From NCBI GenBank assembly GCA_947588845.1, contig CANQAR010000013.1, positions 1 through 49,501 on the forward strand: a DNA stretch of 49,501 nucleotides. The letters run 5' to 3'. Positions 30,997 to 40,700 of the stretch are shown here, piece after piece. The notes beneath the pieces are model-generated. The model saw nothing but the letters and a program-made list of their open reading frames with translations. It was not told the origin of the DNA and made no database searches. Position 1 is the first letter of the stretch; every line of letters starts with the position of its first letter. Source of the DNA: an uncultured Lachnospiraceae bacterium (GTDB lineage: Bacteria; Bacillota; Clostridia; Lachnospirales; Lachnospiraceae). The translations under genes and the position numbers were made by a program.

Positions 30997-32397
30997 ATGA
31001 GAGGATGGACAACGACAGGCGGTATGCTTCTGTTCCCGGAACAGGAGCAGCTGAACAAATATGCGGATGCCTTTTATGGGCTGGCGCGGCTGTTTCAGGA
31101 CATGCCATGCCAGAAGGAGAAACTGGGAGACGACGGCCTGCAGGCGGTTTTTGAGGAGACGAGAGAGCTGGTGTGCAGGCGCTGCGGCCGCGAGGCGCGC
31201 TGCTGGGGAAACGATTATTTTATAAGCTGCAGGATGTTCTACGAGATGGCGAAGGAGACGGAGCAGGACGGAATTCCGGAAGAGATGGTGCAGGAGATGT
31301 ATGAACAGTGCGGACATGCCGGGGAGGTTGCCGAGGTTCTGATGCAGAGCTGCCTGAGGGCGAGAAGGGAACTGCTCTGGAACAACCGCCTTCTTGAACT
31401 GCGGACGGCAGTCGGAGAGCAGATTTTTCAGACGGCAGAGCTGATGAAACGGACGGCGGTCAGCTTTGAGGAGATTACGGGGGAACGCCAGGATGTCTGG
31501 CGGAAACTGCGCCGGAATCTGAATTACCTGAAAGTGCGGGTGGAGAGTTTCCGGGTCTTTCGGTGTGCGGGAGGAAGGACCGAGGTTTTTATGACGCTGC
31601 GGGCGGTGCAGAATGTATGCGTGTCCGCCAAAACAATTGCCGAGGTTCTTACCGAGTGCTGCGGGGAGCCGATGTGCCCGTCCAGAGACTGCCAGGCCGC
31701 GGTGCTGCGGGAGAGCTCCGCCTTTCATTTTGTCCCGGATACGAGGTATCAGCTCCTCTGCGGCATTTCCGGCATAACAAAGACGGGGGAGGTCGTCTCG
31801 GGAGATAATTTTTCCTTTTTGCAAAAGGAGAACGGCCAGGTTGTGATGAGTCTGACGGACGGTATGGGTTCAGGGATGGATGCGTATCGCGAGAGCGAGA
31901 AGGTGATCGGACTGCTGGAGCAGTTTATCGAGGCTGGATTTCCGCAGGAGACGGCGGTTCGCATGATCAATTCCTGTATGCTTCTCCAGGACCAGAGTCA
32001 GATATTTTCGACGATCGATCTCTGTATGGTCGATCTGCACCACGCGACCTGTGATCTGATAAAATCAGGAGCCGCCGCGACCTTTCTGAAACGGGGAGAA
32101 GAGATTGAAGTTATCCGTTCGGATACCTTCCCGACCGGAATGCTCTGGCAGTCGGACTATGAGAGCCATCACAGAGAGCTCGCATCGGGAGACACGATCA
32201 TCATGATGACGGATGGAGTGCTTGAGGCGGTGCCGGAACCGGGACGTGAGGAAACCATGAAGGAGCTGATCCGGAAGATATCGTGTCCGAACGCGCGGGA
32301 ATTTGCGAGAAGGCTGATAGAAAAGGTGTATCTGATGCAGAGGATGGTGGCTGGCGACGACATGACCGTGCTGGTCGGGGGGATCTGGAGCAAATAA
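30997..32397 (+). CDS. spoIIE: SpoIIE-type PP2C phosphatase lacking the membrane domain
   Basis: This 466-residue serine phosphatase corresponds to the SpoIIE regulatory and catalytic parts, which in Bacillus dephosphorylate SpoIIAA to switch on sigma-F in the forespore. It has the Cys motif CRRCGREARCW at about 60, a helical regulatory region, and the PP2C metal motifs: SGDNFS (Asp270), TDGMGSG (Asp288) and GDDMTV (Asp454, Asp455). The ten N-terminal membrane helices of classical SpoIIE (about 820 residues) are absent, and there is no open frame for them upstream; repeat copy C lies there instead. ATG 30997 is chosen for GGAGGGG 5 nt upstream; GTG 30913 and ATG 30949 lack a site. Its location between divIC and tilS is the standard spoIIE position. 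Confidence 0.85.
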   Translation: MRGWTTTGGMLLFPEQEQLNKYADAFYGLARLFQDMPCQKEKLGDDGLQAVFEETRELVCRRCGREARCWGNDYFISCRMFYEMAKETEQDGIPEEMVQEMYEQCGHAGEVAEVLMQSCLRARRELLWNNRLLELRTAVGEQIFQTAELMKRTAVSFEEITGERQDVWRKLRRNLNYLKVRVESFRVFRCAGGRTEVFMTLRAVQNVCVSAKTIAEVLTECCGEPMCPSRDCQAAVLRESSAFHFVPDTRYQLLCGISGITKTGEVVSGDNFSFLQKENGQVVMSLTDGMGSGMDAYRESEKVIGLLEQFIEAGFPQETAVRMINSCMLLQDQSQIFSTIDLCMVDLHHATCDLIKSGAAATFLKRGEEIEVIRSDTFPTGMLWQSDYESHHRELASGDTIIMMTDGVLEAVPEPGREETMKELIRKISCPNAREFARRLIEKVYLMQRMVAGDDMTVLVGGIWSK

Positions 32398-32529
32398 GAG
32401 AACCGTTGGCTTGGACAGGCAGCGCGCCGCCGCGTGTCTGTATGTGCCCGGCTGGCGCGGTATGCGGAGGGCACGCGCCTGGAAACAGAGGAACAAAGTA
32501 GGAACCACGTGAATTTGGCAGGTACGATT

Positions 32530-34023
32530 ATGCAGAATATTATAGGAACAATCAGAAAATACAACATGATACAGAGTGGGATGCACGTCCTGGCCGGAGT
32601 CTCGGGCGGGGCGGATTCCGTCTGTCTGCTGATGGCGCTGCTGGAGTTTCAGCGGGAATGTCCTTTTACGGTGACAGTTGTGCATGTAGAGCACGGGATC
32701 CGGGGAGAAGAAAGCTGTGGAGACGCGGATTTTGTACAAAAACTGTGTGCAGAGCTGGGGGTGGACTGTCGGGTTGAGCACGTCGACGCGCCGGGGGAAG
32801 CAAAGAAGCAGGGCTTTTCCCTGGAGGAGGCGGCGCGCATCCTCCGGTATCAGGTTTTTGAGCAGGTGCGCGCGGAGACGGGGGCGGATGTGATCGCGGT
32901 GGCGCACAATGAGGATGACCAGGCGGAGACCGTTCTCTGGAATCTGATCCGCGGGAGCGCTCTGAAAGGCCTGGGCGGGATCCGGCCGGTGAGGGAACAC
33001 ATGATCCGTCCTTTGCTGTTTACTTCCAGGGAGCGGATCGAGCAGATTCTCAGGGACAGAGGGATGAACTGGCGCACGGACCGGACGAATTTTGACGTGG
33101 AGTATACGAGGAACCGTCTGCGCCTGGAAGTGATTCCCTGTCTTGAGCGGTATTTAAACAGGAAAGCCAGGGAGCATATTGCGGAGGCGGCGGAACAGCT
33201 GCAGGAAGCGCAGAACTATATCGAAGGGCAGGTGAGACGCGCGACGGAGCGCTGCATTGCGGACGGGGCGGCTGCCGGGAGAGAACAGGGAATTATTTTT
33301 CTGAAACTGAACCTGTTTGCGCAAGAAGAATACTATGTGCAGGGCGAACTTCTGCGTGAATGTATCAGCCGCTGTGCCGGCGGGGCGGGACTGAAAGATG
33401 TCGGGAAGGTCCATGTGGAAATGCTGAGAAAACTGGCGGAGATGCCCTGCGGGAAACGGCAGAATCTGCCGGGCGGGATCACGGCAAGCCGGCGGGACGG
33501 AATAATTCTTTTTGAGAAGAGCAAAAAAACAGCCGGAAAAGAGAGCACGGAGGAATATTTCCCGGCTTTGAACGGGCGCATGGAGATCGGAGATATGACG
33601 GTGGTCACGCGGACTATCCCGCGGAAACTGTTTGATGAGCGGCTTCTCGCCGCGGAAAAAATGAAAAACGGAGGATATGGCGTTCAAAATCCACCTGAAA
33701 TTTTGTCAGAAAAAAAGTGTACGAAATGGCTGGCGTGTGATACAATAAAAAATAATGTATGCTGCAGAAAAAGAAAAACGGGGGATTACCTGACAGTAAA
33801 TGCCCAGGGCGGCAGAAAAAAGCTGAAAGATTACATGATCGACTGCAAGATTCCCAGAGAAGAGCGGGACAGTCTCTGGCTTTTTGCTGATGGTTCTCAT
33901 GTGCTCTGGCTTCCCGGCTTCAGAATCAGCGAGGCGGCGAAAGTGACGGATGAGACGGAGACAGTTCTGGAAATTACGGTGATCTGGCAGGCGCAGGCGC
34001 CGGAAAACCGGCAGCAGGCTTAG
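32530..34023 (+). CDS. tilS: tRNA(Ile)-lysidine synthase TilS
   Basis: This 497-residue enzyme attaches lysine to C34 of tRNA-Ile(CAU) so that it reads AUA. It has the PP-loop SGGADS (25-30), VVHVEHGIRGEES, VAHNEDDQAETVLWNLIRGS, RPLL and NRLRLEVIPCLE, followed by the C-terminal domain (CTKWLACD, GGRKKLKDYMIDCKIPREER, VLWLPGFRISE). ATG 32530 fits the family start; its ribosome site (GGCAGGT) is modest. A longer frame from 32434 is unsupported. A strong hairpin follows the stop. Essential in most bacteria. Confidence 0.95.
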   Translation: MQNIIGTIRKYNMIQSGMHVLAGVSGGADSVCLLMALLEFQRECPFTVTVVHVEHGIRGEESCGDADFVQKLCAELGVDCRVEHVDAPGEAKKQGFSLEEAARILRYQVFEQVRAETGADVIAVAHNEDDQAETVLWNLIRGSALKGLGGIRPVREHMIRPLLFTSRERIEQILRDRGMNWRTDRTNFDVEYTRNRLRLEVIPCLERYLNRKAREHIAEAAEQLQEAQNYIEGQVRRATERCIADGAAAGREQGIIFLKLNLFAQEEYYVQGELLRECISRCAGGAGLKDVGKVHVEMLRKLAEMPCGKRQNLPGGITASRRDGIILFEKSKKTAGKESTEEYFPALNGRMEIGDMTVVTRTIPRKLFDERLLAAEKMKNGGYGVQNPPEILSEKKCTKWLACDTIKNNVCCRKRKTGDYLTVNAQGGRKKLKDYMIDCKIPREERDSLWLFADGSHVLWLPGFRISEAAKVTDETETVLEITVIWQAQAPENRQQA

Positions 34024-34024
34024 C

Positions 34025-34064
34025 GTCAGCGGTGGGCGGAGAAGGACCGGTATCCCACGCTGAC
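34025..34064 (+). terminator. Hairpin after tilS
   Basis: GTCAGCGGTGGG (34025-34036) pairs with CCCACGCTGAC (34054-34064), 11 bp with one bulged G, starting directly after the stop codon. The U-tract is missing, so it may stabilise the 3' end rather than terminate. Confidence 0.4.
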
Positions 34065-34119
34065 ATGAAGTCAGGACGCGCGTCCGGACAGGATGCGGCC
34101 ACACTCCGTGAAATTACCG

Positions 34120-34415
34120 GCAACAGAGTTCACTTCCCTGCGGACTGTGGACGTAACAACGCTGAGTCCGGCTGCCGACTGGAATGAGAAAACAGAAGCC
34201 GGATTACGGGCTGTGGACGTAACGTTACTGTTCACTCCCTTGCAGGTCGTGAACGTAACAACGCTTCGCGATGCACAGAAATGCTGCTTTCGCAGCATTT
34301 CGCGCCTCAGACCTCGGGATTTCCAGGCAATCTGCCCGGAAATCATCTCGAGCCCAGTGGGAGGTGTGAACTGTAACGACGTAACAACGCTGAGTCCAGC
34401 TGGAGTGTGAACTGC
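34120..34415 (+). repeat. Older element enclosing MITE-like element Q2
   Basis: CTGTGGACGTAACAACGCTG occurs intact at 34145-34164. At 34211 the same sequence is interrupted after GACGTAAC by Q2 and resumes after a second GACGTAAC (34378). The outer ends (GAGTTCACTTCC near 34124; GGAGTGTGAACTGCAAC near 34401) resemble decayed Q termini, so Q2 seems nested in an older relative. Confidence 0.55.
34224..34377 (+). mobile_element. MITE-like element Q2 with perfect 8-bp target duplication
   Basis: This 154-bp element is bounded by GTTACTGTTCAC (34224-34235) and GTGAACTGTAAC (34366-34377), one mismatch. It is flanked directly on both sides by GACGTAAC (34216-34223 and 34378-34385). Its inner hairpin GAAATGCTGC-TTTC-GCAGCATTTC (34278-34301) and second hairpin GATTTCCAGGCA/TGCCCGGAAATC differ from Q1 at paired sites. 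It encodes no protein. Confidence 0.8.
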
Positions 34416-34457
34416 AACAAACAGACAACCAATGTACAGAAGAAGAGGAGGATGAGT

Positions 34458-34988
34458 GTGAGAGAGAAAATCAGGATTTTTCTGCCGGAACAGGAAGTGA
34501 ACGCGAGAATTGCAGAACTGGCGGAGAGGATCAGCGAGGATTACGCGGGAAAAGAAGTACATCTGATCTGCGTGCTCAAAGGAAGCATCTTTTTCATGTG
34601 TGAACTGGCGAAGCGCATCACAGTTCCGGTTACGATGGATTTCATGTCGGTCAGCAGCTACGGGAACGACACAAAGTCCAGCGGAGTCGTCAGGATCGTA
34701 AAGGATCTGGACGAGCCCCTGGAGGGAAAACATGCGCTCGTGATCGAGGATATTGTGGATTCCGGAAGGACGCTCAGCTATCTTCTTGAGATCCTGAAGA
34801 AGCGGAATCCGGCGAGTCTTCGTCTGTGCACGCTTCTTGACAAGCCGGACCGCCGGGTGACGGATGTGGAGACCGATTATACCGGTTTTAATATTCCGGA
34901 TGAGTTTGTGGTGGGATACGGGCTTGACTATGCGCAGAAATACAGAAATCTTCCGTTTATCGGAATTGTCGAGTTTACAGAAGAGTAA
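34458..34988 (+). CDS. hpt: Hypoxanthine phosphoribosyltransferase
   Basis: This 176-residue purine-salvage enzyme makes IMP or GMP from hypoxanthine or guanine and PRPP. It has VLKGSIFFMCELAKRI, MSVSSYGNDTKSSG and the PRPP loop VIEDIVDSGRTL (Glu97 to Thr105), then LLDKPDRR and the nucleotide-binding ending EFVVGYGLDYAQKYRNLPFIG. The ribosome site GAGGAGG abuts ATG 34452, so GTG 34458, 6 nt away, is the better start. It lies 45 bp before ftsH, the standard tilS-hpt-ftsH order, although the MITE-like element now separates it from tilS. Confidence 0.95.
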   Translation: MREKIRIFLPEQEVNARIAELAERISEDYAGKEVHLICVLKGSIFFMCELAKRITVPVTMDFMSVSSYGNDTKSSGVVRIVKDLDEPLEGKHALVIEDIVDSGRTLSYLLEILKKRNPASLRLCTLLDKPDRRVTDVETDYTGFNIPDEFVVGYGLDYAQKYRNLPFIGIVEFTEE

Positions 34989-35033
34989 CAGAAACATTTG
35001 CGGCAGGGCTTTCGCAGAAAGGAGAACAGAAAA

Positions 35034-36842
35034 TTGAACAGGCAGGCCAGAGGGCTGTGGTTCTATGCGGTGATCGTTTTTATGATCCTGATGCTTCTGA
35101 CGACGTTCAGAGGCGGTCTGGAGGCGAGCCAGGTATGGACAGTGCAGGAATTTGAAAGTGCCCTCGAGGAAAATCAGGTCGTCAGGGTGGATATTACGCC
35201 GGAAAGCGAATATCCGCTGGGGACGCTGAGGCTCCTGCTGACGGACGGACAGGTGCACAATGTAAATGTCCTCGACGTCAAGGAGGCACAAAAACTTTTA
35301 AAGAAATACGATGATGTGGTGGTCAATGTCAGGGAGGCTGCGGGCGAGAGCCTGATTACGTCGGTCCTGCCTTCGATCATTATGGCGGTTGTGCTGATCG
35401 CCATATTTATGTTGATGAACCGTCAGGCAGGCGGCGGCAACGCCAGGATGATGAATTTCGGCAGAAGCTGGGCGCGGATGATTTCGCCGGACGCGAAAAA
35501 AGTGACATTTCAGGATGTCGCAGGGCTTCAGGAAGAGAAAGAAGATCTGCAGGAGATTGTTTCATTTCTCAAGGAGCCCGGAAAATTTCTTCAGGTCGGC
35601 GCCCGTATACCGAAAGGTGTGATCCTTGTGGGACCTCCCGGAACAGGAAAGACCCTGCTCGCGAAGGCGGTTGCAGGGGAGGCAGGCGTTCCGTTTTTCA
35701 GTATCTCCGGATCGGATTTTGTGGAAATGTTCGTCGGCGTCGGCGCGTCCCGTGTCCGTGACCTGTTCGAGGAAGCCAAGAAACACCAGCCATGTATCGT
35801 ATTTATCGATGAGATCGACGCTGTGGCGAGACGCAGAGGCACCGGTATGGGCGGCGGCCACGACGAGCGTGAGCAGACGCTGAATCAGCTGCTCGTGGAG
35901 ATGGATGGTTTCGGGGTAAATGAGGGAATCATCGTCATGGCGGCGACCAACCGCGTGGATATCCTTGACCCCGCGATTCTGCGTCCGGGCCGTTTTGACC
36001 GTCAGGTGGCGGTGGGCCGTCCCGATATCCGCGGCAGAGAGGAGATCCTGAGAGTCCATTCCAAAGGAAAACCGCTCGCGGAGGACGTTGATCTGGCCGA
36101 AGTGGCGCGGACGACTGCGGGATTTACCGGAGCTGATCTCGAAAATCTGATGAATGAAGCCGCGATCACAGCCGCGCGGCAGACCCGTTCCTATATCAGG
36201 CAGCAGGACATCAACCAGGCATTTGTGAAAGTGGGGATCGGTGCGGAGAAGAAGAGCCGCGTGATCTCCGACGAGGAAAAACGCATCACGGCCTACCACG
36301 AGACAGGGCACGCGATCCTGTTTCATCTCCTTCCAGGCGTGGGGCCGGTCCATACGATCTCGATCATTCCGACCGGGCGCGGCGCGGCAGGATACACGAT
36401 GCCGCTGCCGGAGCGCGACGAGATGTTCAACACAAAGAGCAAGATGCTCAATCATATTGTGGTGAGCCTTGGCGGGCGCGTGGCGGAAGAGCTGGTCATC
36501 GGCGATGTGACGACCGGCGCGTCGCAGGATATCAAGCAGGCGACGCAGATGGCGCGCGCGATGGTGACGCAGTTCGGCATGTCAGAGCGGCTCGGCCTGA
36601 TCCGCTACGGCAATGACGACGACGAAGTGTTCATCGGCCGGGATCTCGCGCACACAAAATCCTACGGCGAGGAAGTAGCGTCGCAGATCGACCGGGAAAT
36701 CAAGCGTATTATCGACGAATCCTACGAGAGGGCGAAAGAACTGATCTCTGCGCATATGAATGTACTCCATGCGGGCGCGGCGCTTCTGATTGAGCGGGAA
36801 AAAATTGGACGGGAAGAGTTTGAGGCGCTGTTTGAGGCTTAG
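35034..36842 (+). CDS. ftsH: ATP-dependent membrane zinc protease FtsH
   Basis: This 602-residue hexameric membrane protease unfolds and degrades membrane and regulatory proteins. It has a first helix ([19 protein letters not shown]), an external domain of about 95 residues, a second helix ([17 protein letters not shown]), Walker A GPPGTGKT (200-207), Walker [11 protein letters not shown], the SRH region [21 protein letters not shown], and the zinc motif HETGH (422-426). The start is TTG 35034: AAAGGAG lies 9 nt upstream and the first helix follows naturally; upstream TTG 34998 lacks a ribosome site. Last gene of the cluster, followed by a strong terminator. Confidence 0.96.
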   Translation: MNRQARGLWFYAVIVFMILMLLTTFRGGLEASQVWTVQEFESALEENQVVRVDITPESEYPLGTLRLLLTDGQVHNVNVLDVKEAQKLLKKYDDVVVNVREAAGESLITSVLPSIIMAVVLIAIFMLMNRQAGGGNARMMNFGRSWARMISPDAKKVTFQDVAGLQEEKEDLQEIVSFLKEPGKFLQVGARIPKGVILVGPPGTGKTLLAKAVAGEAGVPFFSISGSDFVEMFVGVGASRVRDLFEEAKKHQPCIVFIDEIDAVARRRGTGMGGGHDEREQTLNQLLVEMDGFGVNEGIIVMAATNRVDILDPAILRPGRFDRQVAVGRPDIRGREEILRVHSKGKPLAEDVDLAEVARTTAGFTGADLENLMNEAAITAARQTRSYIRQQDINQAFVKVGIGAEKKSRVISDEEKRITAYHETGHAILFHLLPGVGPVHTISIIPTGRGAAGYTMPLPERDEMFNTKSKMLNHIVVSLGGRVAEELVIGDVTTGASQDIKQATQMARAMVTQFGMSERLGLIRYGNDDDEVFIGRDLAHTKSYGEEVASQIDREIKRIIDESYERAKELISAHMNVLHAGAALLIEREKIGREEFEALFEA

Positions 36843-37042
36843 TACCGCCCTGTATCCATAATTGTACCAGATGATAGTTGTGCGGCGGCAGGATTGCCAT
36901 GGCAATATGCACAAAAATGGACATGCATTTTTGTGAAGTTTGTGCACACTTAATTCGAAAAGGATGTTATACTAAATATCGTAAAACCCCCAATACATTA
37001 TATAGTTTTTGCTACACCCCATTAGAGAAATACCTTCTCCAG

Positions 37043-37073
37043 GAAGACAGCAGCTTTGGCTGCTGTCTTCTTT
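37043..37073 (+). terminator. Terminator downstream of ftsH
   Basis: GAAGACAGCAGC (37043-37054) pairs perfectly over 12 bp with GCTGCTGTCTTC (37059-37070) around TTTG and is followed by TTTG. It lies 200 bp after the ftsH stop; the 36843-37042 stretch holds AT-rich sequence and a small ATGCACAAAAATGGACATGC repeat-like hairpin but no gene. Confidence 0.65.
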
Positions 37074-37105
37074 GTGTCACAGGAAAATTTTTCCTGTGAC
37101 ACAAA
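37071..37105. repeat. Palindrome of the GTGTCACAGG family (copy D)
   Basis: TTTGTGTCACAGGAAAA and its reverse complement form a near-perfect palindrome at 37071-37105, the same stem as in copies A, B and C. It is followed by ATGCTCCGCAGGGTGCTGG, a decayed form of the CTCCG/GATGCGC core start. Confidence 0.75.
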
Positions 37106-37172
37106 AATGCTCCGCAGGGTGCTGGAAAACCTGAGATACGGGTAAAAAATATGGAAAATCAGAAAAAAGTTG

Positions 37173-37201
37173 TTGACATATTCCTGGGTATGTGGTAGAC
37201 T
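37173..37201 (+). promoter_or_regulatory. Promoter of tRNA-Gly
   Basis: TTGACA and TAGACT are 17 bp apart, 33 bp before the tRNA 5' end. Confidence 0.7.
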
Positions 37202-37233
37202 ACAAATCGTTGCAGATGAAAAATAAAAAATAT

Positions 37234-37305
37234 GCGCGAGTGGCTCAGAGGTGGAGTATCGCCTTGCCAAGGCGAGGGTCGCGGGTTCGAATCCCGTCTC
37301 GCGCT
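37234..37305 (+). tRNA. tRNA-Gly (anticodon GCC)
   Basis: The cloverleaf is complete: acceptor GCGCGAG/CTCGCGC, D-arm GCTC/GAGT, anticodon stem TCGCC/GGCGA with loop TTGCCAA (anticodon GCC), T-arm GCGGG-TTCGAAT-CCCGT, discriminator T at 37305. CCA is not encoded. It has its own promoter and terminator and stands alone. Confidence 0.97.
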
Positions 37306-37312
37306 CTCAGAT

Positions 37313-37348
37313 AACACTGATCAATGAAAATTGGTTGGTGTTTTTTTT
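37313..37348 (+). terminator. Terminator of tRNA-Gly
   Basis: AACACTGATCAAT (37313-37325) pairs at all 13 positions, counting G-U, with ATTGGTTGGTGTT (37330-37342), followed by T8 in total. Confidence 0.85.
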
Positions 37349-37640
37349 GTATGACGGGCATGCTTTCAGTCTGTGGTGCAAGTCCAAAGGGGTGGTGAAC
37401 CGTCTTTCCCGGGAATTCGCGGGGGAGACGGAAAAGGAGCGGGGGAAGTGTTCTCCCGTCTGCTGCTCTGCCCGGTGATGCATGCCGACTGCACGAACGC
37501 GAAAGTAAACGGGAAGCATGCGTATGTGTATGTATATGTATATGCACGGCTCCGGGTGGGGAGGTGCTGTACCAGGCCCGGGAGAAGGCTGAAAAATTCA
37601 AGGAAAAGTAACATCATTTTTTTAAATTTGCTTATTTATA
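37349..37640. other. GC-rich stretch without a supported gene
   Basis: Short open frames exist on both strands, but none has a ribosome site or recognisable sequence. A purine/TG microsatellite (GTATGTGTATGTATATG) lies at about 37519-37542. It may be a gene remnant; I see no clear function. Confidence 0.4.
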
Positions 37641-37652
37641 GTTGATATAATA

Positions 37653-37681
37653 TTGTAAAAAAATTACTGATATGGTATAAT
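37653..37681 (+). promoter_or_regulatory. Promoter of the giant surface-protein gene
   Basis: TTGTAA and TATAAT are 17 bp apart, with TGG before the -10 (extended -10). The start codon is 80 bp downstream with GAGGAGG at 37744-37750. Confidence 0.7.
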
Positions 37682-37760
37682 CAGAAAAACAAGGGGTATG
37701 GTATTCCTTTATAGTGCCCTTTGTTTCTTAATATTATTTTATGTGAGGAGGATACAGAGT

Positions 37761-40700
37761 ATGAAACATGCGAAGTGGTGGCAGCGATGGCTCGCAGGTC
37801 TTCTCAGTGCGTCTATGGTACTGACAAGTCCTGGGGGACAAATCTGGACTGCGTCAGCAAGTGAAGATTCCTCTATTATTGAAGAATCGGTAATTACCGA
37901 GGTGGATGCCGAGGAATCTGGTGCTGAAGTATCGGATGCTGCCGGAGAAGATCTTGCCGTGGCGGAAGAGCCTTCCGGGGAAGAACTTATTTTGGAGAAA
38001 GCGGCTGTTTCGAAAGAGGAAAGTTCTGATGATCAGGATCCGGCTCAGATAGCGGGGGATTCAGAACTTGTGATCGAATCGATCTCTGAGGTGGAACAGG
38101 ATACAGGGACGGAGGAGTTCCTGGATCTGCGGCCAGGTGAGACAGTGGCAGCCCGGATCAGTGAGGCAGGCGGGAAGAAATGGTTCCGGTATGTTCCGGA
38201 TGCCGCAGGAATGTACGGCCTGTTTTCGGATGGTCAGGCCGGGATTTGCGCAGAACTGTACGATGAGCCGGAAGGAGAGAAACTTGCGGAGGCATCTGAC
38301 AGTGAAGTTGACGGATTGTCAGGTGATAAGACCGGTTTTTCACTTGAATATGCGCTTGAGTCAGGCGAAGACTATTATTATGCAGTATCGCTATGCGATG
38401 AGGCCGCGACAGGAATGTTCGAGGTCTTGTTTTCGTATATGGAAAATGCGGCGCAGACAGACAGTGAAGAAGAAATAACGGAAGCACCGGCAGAGACGGA
38501 AAATGCGACGGAGACGGCGGAAACTTCCGCAGAGACAGAAAATGTGACAGAAACGGCGGAAGCACCGGCAGAGACGGAAAATGCGACGGAGACGGCAGAA
38601 ACTTCCGCAGAGACAGAAAATACGACAGAGACGGCGGAAGCACCGGCAGAGACGGAAAATGTGACGGAGACGGCAGAAACTTCCGCAGAGACAGAAAATG
38701 TGACAGAAACGGCGGAAGCACCGGCAGAGACGGAAAATGTGGCGGAGACGGCAGAAACTTCCGCAGAGACAGAAAATGCGACAGAGGCGGCGGAAGCACC
38801 GGCAGAGACGGAGATGACGGAAGTTCCGGAAAGTGTAAATATGGAAATTCTGCCGGAAGATACATCAGAAATGTCAGCGGACCTGGCGGAGGAAACGCTG
38901 CTTCTTTCTGAAGATGAAGACGCAGGGGAAGGTGATCTGGCGGAAGAAGAATCTGCGGCAAACGGAGAGGAATCAGAGAACGAGTCTGATATTACGGAAG
39001 AAAGCGATACCGAAACGGAATCGGATTCGGAAGAGGAGATTCCGGACACTGGATATACAGCGCTGGAGCTGAATAAGACAGAGGGCGTTCGCATTGCGGA
39101 AAAGGGCGAAGTGAAATGGTTTGCGTTCACTCCGGCCATGGACGGAATTTACAGGTTTGCGTCGCAAGGAGATTTTGATACACTGGCAAGGATGTATGAG
39201 GATCCGGACGGGGAAGCGGTGGATGAGAATGATGACAAGTCGACTGCGGATTCCAATTTCGGTCTGGAATGTGTTCTTACGGCGGGAAAGACTTATTATT
39301 TCACGGCGCAGATGTGTTATGAGAATGTCACAGGATATTTTGAGGTTGGTATCGAATATGTGGACCGGGCCGTCACAGCGGTTGAGATGATCAGCCCCAT
39401 GCAGACGACGTATTACGGAGGGTTTGATACAAACGTAACGGCAAAGGGACTTGTCTGGAATGTGACTTATTCGGACGGAGGAACGGAACTCGTTGGCGGA
39501 TATTATAATACCGGCTTCCGCGACGGGTATATTAATATCACGCATAATGTCAGGAAAAAAGACAATAAGCTGGTAAATGGAGAATATCAGGTTACGGCAG
39601 TTTATAAAAACTGGGAAGAGACATATACTGTAAAAGTGACGGATCCGGCGGATATGCCTGAGCTTGGCGGGCAGTCGGCAGAGAGCAGGCTGTCGAATGC
39701 CGTATATTACAGATTTTCTGCGCCGGATTCGGGGTATTATGTGTTTTCCCTCAGCCTGGCTGACGGCAGCAGAAACAATTGCTATATAAATGGTTCCCTT
39801 TATGATTCCATGGGAAACAGTGTCAGCAGCGTATTTTCGTCAGAAAATTATTATTATTATTATCATAATGTACGTGGTTACGTCTATTATCTTGAGGAAG
39901 GGCAGAACTATATTATTAAAGGAGCGCTGAGCGATAACAGCATCGAAAGTTATGGAAGGACTTATAAGATTTCCATGGATCCTGTGGGGAGTCTCACAGC
40001 CGGTACGGCTGCCGTTACCGAAGGGAAAATGCTGGCGGGAAGCTTTGTTCCGGAAAAGGACGGTTCTTATAAGATAACGGTAAAATATCCGGACATGAGT
40101 TATTATTATGATTTTGAGGATACTGTTTTCGTCAGGGATTCAGACTGGGGTACGGTTTCATGCGAGGAATACTCTTATGGTTCAGGCGAGACAAAAGGTC
40201 ATACCGCCATTCTGCATAAAGGAGAAACTTATTATGTGATGATGAATCCCCGGTACGGGACGGGAGAATATCAGCTTACGATAGAGGAAACGGCGCCGAC
40301 AACTCTGGAGGAAGAGACATCTGTGGAAGGTTCCGTATCCGGCGATGTTTTTTATAAGTTTTCTCCGTCGAAGGACGGAATGTACCGGTTCAGTCTTTCA
40401 CAGACAAATACGGATTACATTAGTTGGAGTCTGTATATTTCCGGGCAGTACGACCAGAGCAGCATTGGTTCCGGAACTTCTTATGCGGAAGGTACAGAAG
40501 AGGAAAACCGCGTTTACAGGCTTACCGGAGGGGAAACGTATCTGGTTCGGCTGAACAGTTCTTCCGATTCTGAAGAGGGACAGGAATTTAGTCTGTCTGT
40601 GAACTATGTGCCGGAAGTTACGGATATGACGGTTGTAAAAACCCCGGATAAGACAGAATATAAGAGAAATGAGTATCTGGATTATACGGGTCTTGAAGTA

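Noticed and set aside
37245-37601. Minus-strand frame ending in a DGIRTRDPRLGKA-like peptide
   Set aside because: This peptide is the well-known artefact of translating the antisense of a tRNA gene; tRNA-Gly lies exactly there.
37373-37645. 90-codon plus-strand frame after tRNA-Gly
   Set aside because: It begins beyond a strong terminator, lacks a ribosome site, and half of it is a TATG/TATA microsatellite coding YVYVYV.
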